A DNA stretch of 64,000 bases from Rhodobacter aestuarii (GTDB lineage Bacteria > Pseudomonadota > Alphaproteobacteria > Rhodobacterales > Rhodobacteraceae): the NCBI RefSeq assembly GCF_900156655.1, contig NZ_FTOG01000001.1:310001-374000 (forward strand). The letters are read 5' to 3'. A model generated the notes under the pieces. It did no database searches, was not told the DNA's origin, and saw only the letters and a program-made list of their open reading frames with translations. Below are positions 8,523 to 20,109 of the stretch, in pieces. Within the stretch, counting starts at the first letter, position 1; every line of letters starts with the position of its first letter. A program made the position numbers and the translations under genes.

Positions 8523-8732
8523 ATGCGCAAATCCCCCTTCTTCTTCGCCCTTCTTGCCGCGACCGCTTTGGCCGGCTGCATGGAAACGCAAGGCGACCGC
8601 GCCATTGCGGGCGCCGCGGCTGGTGCCGTGCTCGCTGACGCGACCGACAACAACGTGCTCGCTGGCGCGGCCATTGGTGCGCTCGCTGGTGGCGCGACCT
8701 GCAACGCCGGCATCGGCGCGCCCTGCTACTAA
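8523..8732 (+). CDS. Glycine-zipper (YMGG-like) small lipoprotein
   Basis: A 69-residue lipoprotein precursor. The signal peptide ends in lipobox LAGC, giving lipidated Cys19. The mature segment is a glycine-zipper run of Gly/Ala repeats (AIAGAAAGAVLA, AGAAIGALAGG), the pattern of YMGG/OsmB-like envelope lipoproteins. A GGAGGC ribosome-binding site precedes the ATG. A strong terminator follows the stop, between this gene and pccA. The envelope location is a sound inference; a function in propionate metabolism is not supported by any motif. Confidence 0.7.
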   Translation: MRKSPFFFALLAATALAGCMETQGDRAIAGAAAGAVLADATDNNVLAGAAIGALAGGATCNAGIGAPCY

Positions 8733-8775
8733 TCTTTTTACCGCCGCGCTTTGCGCGGATCGGCCTGTTACGCGT

Positions 8776-8813
8776 GCCACCGGGGCGAACTGCCCCGGTG
8801 GCCGTTTTATTTT
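8776..8813 (+). terminator. Rho-independent terminator upstream of pccA
   Basis: Perfect 11-bp stem GCCACCGGGGC / GCCCCGGTGGC with a 5-base loop, followed by CGTTTTATTTT. It sits 67 bases before the pccA start, so pccA expression needs read-through or a promoter in the short interval. Confidence 0.75.
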
Positions 8814-8879
8814 CACCAATGACACTGCCATGACCAAGGGGGGCGCGGGGAGAGACGCGCCTGGAGGAAGGGACTGACC

Positions 8880-10886
8880 ATGTTCAAGAAAATCCTGATC
8901 GCCAACCGCGGCGAGATCGCCTGCCGCGTGATCAAATCGGCGCGCAAAATGGGCATCCAGACGGTCGCCGTCTATTCCGATGCCGATGCGCAGGCGCTGC
9001 ATGTGAAGATGGCCGATGAGGCGGTGCATATCGGTCCGCCCCCCGCGAACCAATCTTATATCGTGATCGACAAGATCATGGACGCGATCCGCCAAACCGG
9101 TGCGGAAGCGGTGCACCCGGGCTATGGCTTCCTGTCCGAGCGGATGGATTTCGCCGCCGCGCTGGAAAAAGAAGGCGTGGTTTTTGTGGGCCCGCCGAGC
9201 CCCGCGATTGAGGCGATGGGCGACAAGATCACCTCGAAAAAACTCGCCCAAGAAGCGGGTGTGAACACCGTGCCGGGCTATATGGGCCTGATTGCCGATG
9301 CCGATGAGGCGGTGAAAATCTCCGATCAGATCGGCTATCCGGTGATGATCAAAGCCTCGGCGGGTGGCGGCGGCAAAGGCATGCGGATTGCGTGGAACGC
9401 GCAAGAAGCTCGCGAAGGGTTTGAAAGCTCGAAAAACGAAGCCGCAAACAGCTTTGGCGATGACCGGATTTTCATTGAGAAATTCGTCACCCAACCGCGT
9501 CACATCGAAATTCAGGTGCTTGCCGACAAACACGGCAACTGCGTCTATCTGCATGAGCGGGAATGCTCGATCCAGCGCCGCAACCAAAAGGTTATCGAAG
9601 AGGCGCCCTCGCCCTTCCTTGACCCGGAAACCCGCAAAGCTATGGGCGAGCAAGCCTGTGCGCTGGCCAAAGCCGTGGGCTATACCTCGGCGGGGACGGT
9701 GGAATTCATCGTCGATGGCGATCGCAACTTCTACTTCCTTGAGATGAACACCCGCCTTCAGGTGGAACACCCGGTGACCGAACTCATCACCGGCATCGAC
9801 CTTGTGGAGCAAATGATCCGCGTCGCCGCAGGCGAGCCGCTGCCGTTCACGCAAGAGGACATCACCATCAACGGCTGGGCGATGGAAAGCCGCCTTTACG
9901 CCGAAGATCCCTATCGCAACTTCCTGCCCTCGATTGGCCGGTTGACGAAATACAAACCCCCGGTCGAAGGGCCGACGGCGGGCGAGGGGCTCGTGCGCAA
10001 CGATACCGGCGTCTATGAGGGCGGCGAGATTTCGATGTTCTATGACCCGATGATCGCCAAGCTCTGCACTTGGGGCGAAACCCGCGAAGCCGCGATTGAA
10101 GAGATGCGGCTCGCGCTCGATACGTTCGAAGTGGAAGGCATTGGCCACAACCTGCCGTTCTGCGCGGCGGTGATGGACCACCCGCGCTTCGTTTCGGGCA
10201 ATATCACCACCGCCTTCATCGCCGAAGAATACCCCGAGGGGTTCCACGGTGTGACCTTGGGCATCAGCATGCTGCGCCGCGTGGCCGCCGCCACCGCCGC
10301 GATGCACCGCGTCGCCGAAATTCGCCGCACCAAAATCTCGGGCACGTTGGGCAACCATGAACGCCGCGTGGGCGACAAATGGATGGTCTGCTTGCAAGGC
10401 GAATGCTTCCCGGTCACCGTCGCGGCGGACAAAAACGGCTCCTCGGTCACCTTTGACGATGATGGCGCTTGCCTGCGCGTGGAAAGCGACTGGACGCCGG
10501 GGCAATCGCTCGCCAAGCTTTCCGTGGATGGCACGCCCTTGGTGCTTAAGGTCGGCAAAATCCCGATGGGCTTCCGCATCCGCGTGCGCGGCGCCGATCT
10601 GAAGGTCTGGCTGCAAACCCCGCGTCAGCACGAATTGGCGCAATTGATGCCCGAGAAACTGCCGCCCGATACTTCGAAAATGCTGCTCTGCCCGATGCCG
10701 GGGCTGGTGGTGAAGATCGCCGTCGAAGAGGGCGACGAGGTGCAAGAGGGGCAAGCGCTCGCCACCGTCGAAGCGATGAAGATGGAAAACATCCTGCGCG
10801 CCGAGCGTAAGGGCGTGGTGAGCAAGATCAACTGCGCCGCGGGCGACTCGCTCAAGGTCGATGATGTGATCATGGAATTTGAATAA
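8880..10886 (+). CDS. pccA: Propionyl-CoA carboxylase alpha subunit (biotin carboxylase + biotin carrier)
   Basis: A 668-residue biotin-dependent carboxylase subunit. It carboxylates its own biotin with ATP and bicarbonate and passes the group to PccB. The N-terminal biotin carboxylase domain (about 1-450) shows the ATP-grasp loop [12 protein letters not shown] (159-170), [13 protein letters not shown] and the conserved [10 protein letters not shown]. The middle region is the linker typical of PCC alpha chains. The C-terminal carrier domain has EAMKM with the biotinylated Lys634. Length matches PccA rather than acetyl-CoA AccC (about 450). GGAGGAAGGG precedes the ATG. Confidence 0.95.
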   Translation: MFKKILIANRGEIACRVIKSARKMGIQTVAVYSDADAQALHVKMADEAVHIGPPPANQSYIVIDKIMDAIRQTGAEAVHPGYGFLSERMDFAAALEKEGVVFVGPPSPAIEAMGDKITSKKLAQEAGVNTVPGYMGLIADADEAVKISDQIGYPVMIKASAGGGGKGMRIAWNAQEAREGFESSKNEAANSFGDDRIFIEKFVTQPRHIEIQVLADKHGNCVYLHERECSIQRRNQKVIEEAPSPFLDPETRKAMGEQACALAKAVGYTSAGTVEFIVDGDRNFYFLEMNTRLQVEHPVTELITGIDLVEQMIRVAAGEPLPFTQEDITINGWAMESRLYAEDPYRNFLPSIGRLTKYKPPVEGPTAGEGLVRNDTGVYEGGEISMFYDPMIAKLCTWGETREAAIEEMRLALDTFEVEGIGHNLPFCAAVMDHPRFVSGNITTAFIAEEYPEGFHGVTLGISMLRRVAAATAAMHRVAEIRRTKISGTLGNHERRVGDKWMVCLQGECFPVTVAADKNGSSVTFDDDGACLRVESDWTPGQSLAKLSVDGTPLVLKVGKIPMGFRIRVRGADLKVWLQTPRQHELAQLMPEKLPPDTSKMLLCPMPGLVVKIAVEEGDEVQEGQALATVEAMKMENILRAERKGVVSKINCAAGDSLKVDDVIMEFE

Positions 10887-10971
10887 GGGCGGGGGGAGTT
10901 TTCCCCCTGCAAGACTGTCCAATCCCGGGCGGCGGGGTCCAACCCCCGCCCAGCCCGAAGCGAGGTTCGAG

Positions 10972-13101
<2,130 letters not shown>

Positions 13102-13121
13102 TCTGGTCTCAGCCAAAAAAC

Positions 13122-13153
13122 AAAGGGCGCTCCGAATGGGGCGCCCTTTTTCT
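13122..13153. terminator. Bidirectional terminator between mcm and nhaA
   Basis: Stem AAAGGGCGC / GCGCCCTTT around a 10-base loop. On the + strand it runs into TTTTT; on the - strand it runs into TTTGTTTTTT. It can therefore end both the pcc-mcm transcript and the convergent nhaA transcript. Confidence 0.8.
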
Positions 13154-13188
13154 GCGTAAGGCCCTTGGGGCAGGGGGCAGCCCCCGCC

Positions 13189-14391
13189 TTATTGCGCCGG
13201 TTGCGCTTGCGCCTCGGCGATCTCTTCTTTGGCTTCTTTTGTCAGCGGCGCAAAGCGCAGCACAAAGAAGCCAATCAGCGCCGAGATGAGCGAGCCTGCT
13301 AACACTCCAAGCCGCACCGCATTCATTTGCGCATCTTCTTCAAAGTTCAGCGAACCGATGAAAAGCGACATGGTGAAGCCGATCCCGGCAAGCGAGGCGA
13401 TGCCGTAAAGCTGCAGCCATGTGGTGGCGGCAGGCAGCCGCGCAACGCCGGCTTTCACCAAAGCATAGCTTGCCCCAAAGACACCAAGCTGCTTGCCGAT
13501 CACCAGACCGGCGGCAATGCCCAGCGGCAAGGGGGCCAGCAAATCACCAAGCCCGATGCCCTGAAGGCTCACGCCCGCATTCGCCAGCGCGAAAAGCGGC
13601 ACGATCATAAACATCACATAGGGGTTGAGCGCATGTTCCAGAGAATGCAGCGGCGACTTCCCATAGCGGTCTTTGAGCGGGATGAAGAAGGCGGTGATCA
13701 CCCCCGCCAGCGTCGCATGGACACCCGATTTCAGCACCAAGACCCAGAGCACCGCGCCCAAGATCAGCGTGGGCGCCACCCGATGTGCGCCAGTGAACAG
13801 CCGCAGCGCCATCAGCGCCATCGGAATGAGCGCAAGCGCGAGGTAGATCGGTTTCAGTTCCGCCGTGTAGAAAAGCGCAATCACGATAATCGCGCCAAGG
13901 TCATCCAAAATCGCGAGCGTCAGCAGGAACAGTTTCAGCGCGGGCGGCACCCGTTTCCCCAAAAGCGCCACGACCCCAATCGCAAAGGCAATGTCGGTCG
14001 CGGTCGGGATCGCCCAGCCAGAAACATGCTCCGGGTCGGACCAGTTGAGCGCCAAATAGATCAACGCAGGCACCGCCATACCGCCCAAAGCGGCAACGCC
14101 CGGCAGCGCCACATTAGAGGGGGTGCGCAATGCGCCTTGGCGGATTTCATGCTTGAGTTCCAAGCCAACGAGCAGGAAGAAAATCGCCATCAAACCATCG
14201 TTGATCCATAAGATCAGCGGTTTGGAAAGCCCGGTATCCCCTAGCGCGATGGTGAACTTGAGGTGCAAAACCTGTGTGTAGAGATCGGCGTAAGAGGAAT
14301 TGGCCAGCCCCAGCGCCAGTGCTGTCGCGATCATCAAAACGATGCCGCCCGCCGCTTCATGTTGGAATAATTTCTCGATGCGGCTGAGCAC
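13189..14391 (-). CDS. nhaA: Na+/H+ antiporter NhaA
   Basis: Inner-membrane sodium/proton antiporter of 400 residues, the usual NhaA length, with about twelve hydrophobic helices. Diagnostic blocks are FQHEAAGGIVLMIATALAL near the start, FLLVGLELKHEI, and AIPTATDIAFAIGV, whose Asp residues correspond to the ion-binding pair of E. coli NhaA. A GTG start at 14391 is chosen because GGAGGG lies nine bases upstream; the frame continues to 14583 but that extra part is Cys/Arg-rich and unlike any NhaA. It is a monocistronic unit ending at the shared bidirectional terminator. Confidence 0.92.
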   Translation of the reverse strand: MLSRIEKLFQHEAAGGIVLMIATALALGLANSSYADLYTQVLHLKFTIALGDTGLSKPLILWINDGLMAIFFLLVGLELKHEIRQGALRTPSNVALPGVAALGGMAVPALIYLALNWSDPEHVSGWAIPTATDIAFAIGVVALLGKRVPPALKLFLLTLAILDDLGAIIVIALFYTAELKPIYLALALIPMALMALRLFTGAHRVAPTLILGAVLWVLVLKSGVHATLAGVITAFFIPLKDRYGKSPLHSLEHALNPYVMFMIVPLFALANAGVSLQGIGLGDLLAPLPLGIAAGLVIGKQLGVFGASYALVKAGVARLPAATTWLQLYGIASLAGIGFTMSLFIGSLNFEEDAQMNAVRLGVLAGSLISALIGFFVLRFAPLTKEAKEEIAEAQAQPAQ

Positions 14392-14583
14392 GCGCTTGTC
14401 CCTCCTGTTGTCTTTGTCTCGTTGAAAAATGGGGGGGAACGCCCGCGTTTCAAGGCAAAATCGACCAAAACGCTTCGGATTGGGGGCGATTTTGCTGCAT
14501 GTGCAAAGGGGCGTTTCCCCGCAGGCAGCGCGCCTGCAACAGGCAAGAATTTCCTTTATTTTTGACCTGTTCCGCAGATGCAA
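14392..14583 (-). promoter_or_regulatory. Structured nhaA leader, possible regulatory RNA
   Basis: On the - strand this interval contains a hairpin GCAGGC-GCGCT-GCCTGC, directly followed by GGGG-AAACG-CCCC, then an imperfect inverted segment around TTTTGGTCGATTTTGCC before the ribosome-binding site. Some nhaA genes carry lithium-sensing leader RNAs (nhaA-I/II motifs). I could not match a consensus here, so the class is left open. Confidence 0.25.
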
Positions 14584-14612
14584 AAGCCGTTGCGCGGCGC
14601 TAAAGTGGCGTT

Positions 14613-15311
14613 ATGGAGCGCAAGCCATCATTATGGGCCCGCATTGGTGAGGCCGTTTCCTCGCTCACCCGCGCCGAAGGGTTGGCGGGCATTTTTGAGC
14701 GCACGCCGCCCGAACGCTCGGTGGCCTTCACCATCGCGATCATTGCGCTTGGGGCGAAACTCTCGAAAGCCGATGGGCAAGTGACCCGTGATGAGGTCTC
14801 GGCCTTTCGCAACATTTTCCAAATCCCGCCGGGGGAAGAGGCGAATGCCGCGCGCGTCTTTGATATGGCGCGCACCGATGTGGCCGGGTTTGATGCCTAT
14901 GCCCGCAAGATCGCCGATATGTTCGGGCGCGGCGATCCGATGCTGCAAGACCTGCTGGAGGGGCTTTTTGCCATTGCGATGGCCGATGGCGAATATCACG
15001 AAAACGAAGATGCCTTCCTGTCCGAGGTCGCGCGTATCTTTGGCATTGAAGATCTGCATTTCCGCTCGGTCCGGGCCGCCTTTGTGCCCGGTGCGCCGCT
15101 CGACCCGTGGTCGGTTTTGGAATTGCCGCCCGGCACCGATATCGACACGGTGAAAGCGCGCTGGAAGACGCTGGTGCGCGAGGCCCATCCCGATCGGGCG
15201 ATGGCACGCGGCCTGCCGCCCGAAGCGGTGAAACTGGCCGAAGAACGCGTTGTTGCGCTCAACGAGGCTTGGGCGCAGATCGAAAGCGCCGCCAAGCAAT
15301 CGGCGCTGTGA
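14613..15311 (+). CDS. TerB-like and J-domain co-chaperone (DjlA-like, soluble)
   Basis: A 232-residue cytosolic protein. A TerB-like helical domain (about 35-155) has the paired acidic motifs KADGQVTRDE (52-61) and MADGEYHENED (123-133), which may bind metal. A C-terminal J domain (about 165-228) carries the diagnostic HPD at 192-194, so it should stimulate the ATPase of a DnaK-type chaperone. Domain order is that of DjlA, but the N-terminal membrane anchor of E. coli DjlA is missing. Its stop abuts the ATG of the next gene, so the two are translationally coupled. Confidence 0.8.
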   Translation: MERKPSLWARIGEAVSSLTRAEGLAGIFERTPPERSVAFTIAIIALGAKLSKADGQVTRDEVSAFRNIFQIPPGEEANAARVFDMARTDVAGFDAYARKIADMFGRGDPMLQDLLEGLFAIAMADGEYHENEDAFLSEVARIFGIEDLHFRSVRAAFVPGAPLDPWSVLELPPGTDIDTVKARWKTLVREAHPDRAMARGLPPEAVKLAEERVVALNEAWAQIESAAKQSAL

Positions 15312-16328
15312 ATGCGGATTGCCACTTATAACGTGGAATGGTTCACCGCGCTCTTTGATCGGCGCGGGCGGATGCTTGACGATGGCGAGCGCTCCTCGCG
15401 CTACGGCGTGACGCGGGCCGAACAATTGGGCGCGCTGGGGATTGTGTTCACTGCGCTCGATGCCGATTGCGTGCTGATTGTTGAAGCCCCCGATAACAAC
15501 ACGCGGCGCAAAACCGTGCCGATGCTGGAGTCATTTGCCGCCAAATTCGGGCTGCGCCAGCGCCGTGCCTTGATTGGTTTTGAAAACGACACCCAGCAAG
15601 AAATCGCACTGCTTTATGACCCGGACGCGGTGCAAATCTACCATGACCCCAACCCCGGCACGCCGCTGGCGCCGCGCTTTGATGACAAGCTGGAGATCGA
15701 CCTCGATATCGACGACACGCTCGATACGGTGACCTTTTCCAAGCCCCCCTTGGAGGCCGTGATTGAGACTCGCACGGGCGGTTCGCTGCGGCTTATTGGC
15801 GTGCATATCAAATCCAAGGCGCCGCATGGGGCGCATGATCTGGATACCCAAGTCCGCATCGCAATCGAGAACCGCCGCAAGCAATTGGCGCAATGTCTGT
15901 GGCTGCGCCGCCGGGTGGATACGCTTTTGGATGCAGGAGAAAGCCTGATGGTGCTGGGCGATTTCAACGATGGTCCGGGGCTGGATGAATATGAAAAGCT
16001 CTTTGGCCGCTCGGGGCTAGAAATCGTTTTGGGCGAAGGGCTTGCGCGCAACCGCCAGCTTTTTGACCCGCATGCGCGGCTTGGCAAAGGCCAGACCGAG
16101 GCGCAGCCTGCCTCTGCGCGGTTTTTCATTCCTGACCCGCCGCCGGGCAAGTATTTCTCGGCGATGCTGGATTACATTTTGCTCTCGCCCGATCTGCGGC
16201 AGCGCGGCCCGAAATGGCGGATTTGGCATCCGTTTGACGACCCGGCCTGCTACAGCGTGCCCGAATTGCGCGAAGCTTTGCTGCAAGCCTCAGATCATTT
16301 TCCGGTCTCGGTAGATATTGCGCTGTAA
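15312..16328 (+). CDS. Endonuclease/exonuclease/phosphatase-family protein
   Basis: A 338-residue member of the EEP metal-dependent phosphodiesterase/phosphatase superfamily. The N-terminus TYNVEWF provides the conserved Asn and Glu; VLGDFNDGP and SDHFPVSVDI near residues 215 and 330 are the other catalytic blocks with the Asp/Asn and Asp-His pair. No signal peptide is seen, so it is cytosolic. It starts on the base after the TerB/J-domain gene stops. The substrate (nucleic acid, lipid or sugar phosphate) cannot be decided from sequence. Confidence 0.8.
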   Translation: MRIATYNVEWFTALFDRRGRMLDDGERSSRYGVTRAEQLGALGIVFTALDADCVLIVEAPDNNTRRKTVPMLESFAAKFGLRQRRALIGFENDTQQEIALLYDPDAVQIYHDPNPGTPLAPRFDDKLEIDLDIDDTLDTVTFSKPPLEAVIETRTGGSLRLIGVHIKSKAPHGAHDLDTQVRIAIENRRKQLAQCLWLRRRVDTLLDAGESLMVLGDFNDGPGLDEYEKLFGRSGLEIVLGEGLARNRQLFDPHARLGKGQTEAQPASARFFIPDPPPGKYFSAMLDYILLSPDLRQRGPKWRIWHPFDDPACYSVPELREALLQASDHFPVSVDIAL

Positions 16329-16346
16329 CGCGCTTATATTGGCGCC

Positions 16347-16805
16347 ATGAAACAGCGCATTCTTCTTGCAGGTGTTGCCGCTGCGGCCCTTGGGCTGGGG
16401 GGCTGGTTTGCCTTTGCCCAAGATAGCGGACCGCAAATTTTGGAACCTCCGGGCGAAGAACTAGATCTGCCCGAACCCTCTGGCCGTGATGATATGGCGG
16501 CGGGGAAGTCGCTCGTCGAGCGGGGCGCGGAATTGTTCTTGCGCGGGCTTTTGGATGAGGTCTCTCCGCATCTTGATGAGATGCAGCAAGGCTTGGGCGA
16601 AGCGGCAGAGGCTTTGGGGCCAAAGTTGAAGCAGGTTTTGGCGCTGATCGACGATATTCGCTATTACAACGCACCGGAACGGTTGCCGAATGGCGATATT
16701 ATCATGCGCCGAGTGCCCGGTGCGCCTGAACCGCCGCCGCTTTTGGCGCCCGATGACCGCGCAAAACCGAAAACCGGTTTGCGCGCGCCGATCACCGATC
16801 TTTAA
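16347..16805 (+). CDS. Small exported protein conserved in Rhodobacterales, unknown function
   Basis: A 152-residue protein with an N-terminal signal peptide (LAGVAAAALGLGGWFAFAQ). The mature part has a helical section around FLRGLLDEVSPHLDEMQQGLGEAAEALGPKLKQ and a Pro-rich, probably disordered C-terminus with the phrase PNGDIIMRRVPGAPEPPP. Proteins of this kind are often labelled AAA+ family ATPase in Rhodobacterales genomes, but there is no Walker motif, so that label is wrong for this sequence. It lies 18 bases after the EEP-family gene and is probably in the same transcript. Confidence 0.65.
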   Translation: MKQRILLAGVAAAALGLGGWFAFAQDSGPQILEPPGEELDLPEPSGRDDMAAGKSLVERGAELFLRGLLDEVSPHLDEMQQGLGEAAEALGPKLKQVLALIDDIRYYNAPERLPNGDIIMRRVPGAPEPPPLLAPDDRAKPKTGLRAPITDL

Positions 16806-16820
16806 GCCACGCCCGGTGAC

Positions 16821-19196
16821 TTAGGCGCGGCGGCGCGAAACAAACACCGTTTCATTGGCGGCACCTTGATGCGCGTGATGCGCGATGGTGTTGGAAACCG
16901 CAGGCTGCGGCGCGGGGGCTTGCATCCCTTGTGCGCTCAGCCGGAAAGCCGAAACCGATTGCGCCAGCGCGGTGGCCTCCCCTTGCAGCGTGCGCACGGC
17001 GGCATTCGTTTGCTCGAAGACAGCGGCGTTTTGTTGCGTGGTGCGGTCAAGTTCCGTGGTGGCGTTCGAAATCTCGCCAATGCCCGCGGCCGTTTCGCGC
17101 GAGGCGGTGACGATCTCGGCAATCTTTTGCGCGACATCCTCCACACCCGCCACGATATCGCGCAGGGCAGCCCCAGAATCGCGCACCAGTTCCACGCCGC
17201 GCCCGACCGATTGACCCGAGCTTTCAATCAGCCCGGCAATATCGCGCGCTGCTTCCGAGGACCGCTGCGCCAGCGCGCGCACCTCGGAGGCAACAACGGC
17301 AAAGCCGCGCCCGGCCTCGCCCGCGCGGGCGGCCTCGACCCCGGCGTTCAGCGCCAGCAGGTTGGTTTGGAAGGCGATGTCGTCGATCACCTGCAAGATT
17401 TTGGCGATCGCATCGGAGGAGGTCTTGATCTCATCCATCGCGGCCTCGGCGCGCGTCACAACCTCGCGGCCATTGCCTGCTTTGGCGGAAATCTGATCCA
17501 CCGCGCCACGCGCCACTTCGGCAGAGCTTGCCGCCGATTTCACCGTGGCGGACATTTGTTCAAGCGCCGAGGCGGTTTGTTCGAGCGTTGCTGCATTGCG
17601 CTCGGTGCGCCGCGCAAGGTCATCGGTCGCGCCCGAAATTTCGTTCGAGGTCACATCGACCGAGGTGGCCGAGACGGTGATATTGGTCAGCGTATCGCTC
17701 AGGCTGTCGGTCGAATGGTTCATCACCTGCGCGATTTCGGCAAAAATGCCTTGGAAGCTTGTGGGCATGCGGTAGGTAAGATCGCCCTCGGCCAGATGTT
17801 CGAGCGCGGTTTGCACCGCAGCCAGCCCATCGGCAGCGGCCTCGCCGATCCGGTTCACGCCATGGCATAGTTCGGCGAAGACACCCTCTTTGTCATCGGT
17901 GCGCAGCCGTTGCGAGAAATCCCCCTCGGCGCAGGCGGTGACAACAGCGGCAATCTCTTGCGCGGCGGCATGTTCGCGGGCTTGGCGCGCAGCGGCATCG
18001 CGGCGCTCGGCCTCGGCGGCTTCCGCCTTGGCGCGGGCTTCGGCGGCTTCGCGGTCGGCTTGGGCTTGGCGCTCGGCGGCAGCCCGCTCGGCCTCGGCGG
18101 CTTGTTCGGCCTCAAGGCGTCGGCGTTCCAGCATCGCGTCGCGGAAGGTGGTCAAAGCGGCCCCGATGGATTGCACCTCGGTCACGCGCGATTGCGGCAC
18201 AGAAATCTCGGTCGTGCCCGCGGCCAAAGTGCTGACTGCCTCAGAGACAGAGCGCAGCGGCAGGGCGGTGGCGCGGTAAAGCCGCACGGCAGAAATGGTG
18301 AGCAGCAAAAGCCCCCAAAGCCCCGCTGCGGCAATGGCCCCGCCTGCGATCATTTTTTGCTTGGCAGAAATCGCGGCGATTTCCGCGCCATCGGTGGTGA
18401 TCCGGCCACGCAGTTGCGCCAACGCGGGCAGAACCGTGTGATAGGCGGTATCGCTTGCCTCGCCCATCGCGCGCAGTTTCAACGTGAGATCGGCAAATTG
18501 ATGGAAGCTGGCTTGATAAGCTTCAATCTTTTTCACCGCGCGGGCGCGGTGCTGGGCCGAAGGATATTTGCTTTCGGGATAGTCGAGGAAGGTTGCCACC
18601 TCGGCATCGACCTTGCCGATGTATTTCTGATCCTGCCGCATGATGAAGTCTTTTTCATGCCGACGCAGCATCAAGAGCGTGATCTGAACCTGCGGAACCC
18701 CAAGCGTGTTCACAATCTTTTCGGCATCATGGACGGCGGCGCGCAATTCGCCCTCAAGCCCGGTTTCGGCGGTCAGACCCAGCGTGCGGCGGGCCTCGGC
18801 CAGCGCGGTGAAGCTTTGGCCATAGTCGCCAAGCGGGGCTTTGACCGCGCGTGCATCCTTGGCAATATCGTCATGGCCCAAGCGTTCGGCTTGACCGGCA
18901 ATGCGGTCAAGCGCGGTGCCAATTTCGACCAGCAATTCTTGTTGCTGCCCAATCAACTCTTCTTGGCGCAATTCGCGAAACCGCGCCTCGGCATCACGCG
19001 CCGCCGCGATATTGCGTTCAACCGCGCCAAGATCATCCTTGAGCCGCGCCACCGCAGCGGCTTGGTCTTGGCCGCGCATATCGACGTAAACCATCGCGCC
19101 AAGGGCCCCGGCGACGATGATCGCACACAGGACCACGGTCAGACCCATACGGATCAGGAAAGATGAGAAGGTTCTGGTCTTGCCTGTAGTCGACAT
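16821..19196 (-). CDS. Methyl-accepting chemotaxis protein with helical sensor and long linker
   Basis: A 791-residue chemoreceptor. Order: transmembrane segment (about 15-38), long helical periplasmic sensor (about 40-285) with [18 protein letters not shown] resembling HBM-type sensors, second transmembrane segment, HAMP, an Ala/Glu/Arg-rich helical insert (about 365-415), a second HAMP-like unit (about 420-500), and a signalling domain whose hairpin tip includes [23 protein letters not shown]. There is no CheR-binding pentapeptide at the C-terminus. ATG 19196 has GGAG upstream. The sensed compound is unknown, and no che genes are nearby. Confidence 0.88.
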   Translation of the reverse strand: MSTTGKTRTFSSFLIRMGLTVVLCAIIVAGALGAMVYVDMRGQDQAAAVARLKDDLGAVERNIAAARDAEARFRELRQEELIGQQQELLVEIGTALDRIAGQAERLGHDDIAKDARAVKAPLGDYGQSFTALAEARRTLGLTAETGLEGELRAAVHDAEKIVNTLGVPQVQITLLMLRRHEKDFIMRQDQKYIGKVDAEVATFLDYPESKYPSAQHRARAVKKIEAYQASFHQFADLTLKLRAMGEASDTAYHTVLPALAQLRGRITTDGAEIAAISAKQKMIAGGAIAAAGLWGLLLLTISAVRLYRATALPLRSVSEAVSTLAAGTTEISVPQSRVTEVQSIGAALTTFRDAMLERRRLEAEQAAEAERAAAERQAQADREAAEARAKAEAAEAERRDAAARQAREHAAAQEIAAVVTACAEGDFSQRLRTDDKEGVFAELCHGVNRIGEAAADGLAAVQTALEHLAEGDLTYRMPTSFQGIFAEIAQVMNHSTDSLSDTLTNITVSATSVDVTSNEISGATDDLARRTERNAATLEQTASALEQMSATVKSAASSAEVARGAVDQISAKAGNGREVVTRAEAAMDEIKTSSDAIAKILQVIDDIAFQTNLLALNAGVEAARAGEAGRGFAVVASEVRALAQRSSEAARDIAGLIESSGQSVGRGVELVRDSGAALRDIVAGVEDVAQKIAEIVTASRETAAGIGEISNATTELDRTTQQNAAVFEQTNAAVRTLQGEATALAQSVSAFRLSAQGMQAPAPQPAVSNTIAHHAHQGAANETVFVSRRRA

Positions 19197-19323
19197 ACGC
19201 ACGCTCCGAAAAACTGCGGTGATCGTGCGAAAAACTCGTTAAGACCCGGTGAAGCTAGGTAAGCCTTTTTGTGCGGCAAAACCGCTTTGACGATAAAATG
19301 CGGGCTTTTTCGAAGAGATCGGC

Positions 19324-20109
19324 TTAACCAAGCAGGGCACAGATCGCGCACCAGCCCAGGATTTCAGCGCATTGCTGCGCCGCGCCGAGCACATCGCCGG
19401 TTTGTCCGCCCAAGCGCTGCATGGCGAGACGTGCCACGGCGAGCGCGGCGAGGGTTTCCGCCAGCACGATGGCAAAGAGCGGTAGCCCCAAGAAGAGTGG
19501 CCCGGCGATCCCAAGCGCCATCGCCCCCGCAAGCACCATCGGCGTTACCCCCGTGGCGCGGTGGCCCATGCCATTGTCGCGCGCGGTCGGCATGGTGGCC
19601 ATCAGCGCGACCGAGGTCACGCGGGTGCTCATCGCCAAGCCAATCAGCGCGGCGCTCGCAATCCCGGGGCCAAATCCGGAAAGGAAAGCAAGGGCTTGCC
19701 AGCGTAGCCCAAGGCTAAAGACGAGTGCCGCCACACCATAGGTGCCAATGCGGCTGTCGCGCATGATCTCAAGTCGCCGCTCGCGGGTAAAGCCGCCCCA
19801 AAAACCATCCGCGCAATCGGCAAGGCCGTCTTCATGCAGTGCGCCGGTCATCATCACCTGCGCGCCAAGCGCAAGCCCCGCCGCGACGCTCGGCGGCACC
19901 CCAAAAGCGAGCGCAAGGGCCAGAACGGCTGAGGCCAAAACCCCCAGCACCAGCCCGGCCAGCGGGAAGGCCCAAGCGGCCTCCCCCAATCTTGGGGCCG
20001 GGTCGGGCAGGCGCGGCGCAGGCAGGCGCGTGAGCAACACCACCGCCAAAAGCGCCTCGGTCGCGCGGGCGCGCAGCCAGCCCGGTTTTGCCTGCCCTTG
20101 CCCGGTCAT
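19324..20109 (-). CDS. cobS: Adenosylcobinamide-GDP ribazoletransferase (cobalamin synthase)
   Basis: A 261-residue integral membrane enzyme that joins adenosylcobinamide-GDP to alpha-ribazole (phosphate), the last condensation of B12 assembly. Motif ALHEDGLADCADGFWGG with the acidic metal-binding cluster, then RRLEIMRDSRIGTYG, identifies CobS/CobV. Several hydrophobic helices match the family. Its ATG overlaps the cobT stop (ATGA), so cobU-cobT-cobS form one translationally coupled minus-strand operon. This is not the AAA+ cobaltochelatase subunit that shares the CobS name. Confidence 0.93.
   Translation of the reverse strand: MTGQGQAKPGWLRARATEALLAVVLLTRLPAPRLPDPAPRLGEAAWAFPLAGLVLGVLASAVLALALAFGVPPSVAAGLALGAQVMMTGALHEDGLADCADGFWGGFTRERRLEIMRDSRIGTYGVAALVFSLGLRWQALAFLSGFGPGIASAALIGLAMSTRVTSVALMATMPTARDNGMGHRATGVTPMVLAGAMALGIAGPLFLGLPLFAIVLAETLAALAVARLAMQRLGGQTGDVLGAAQQCAEILGWCAICALLG

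Noticed and set aside
16347-16805. AAA+ ATPase label commonly given to this kind of protein
   Set aside because: No Walker A or B motif and a signal peptide at the N-terminus; the label does not fit.
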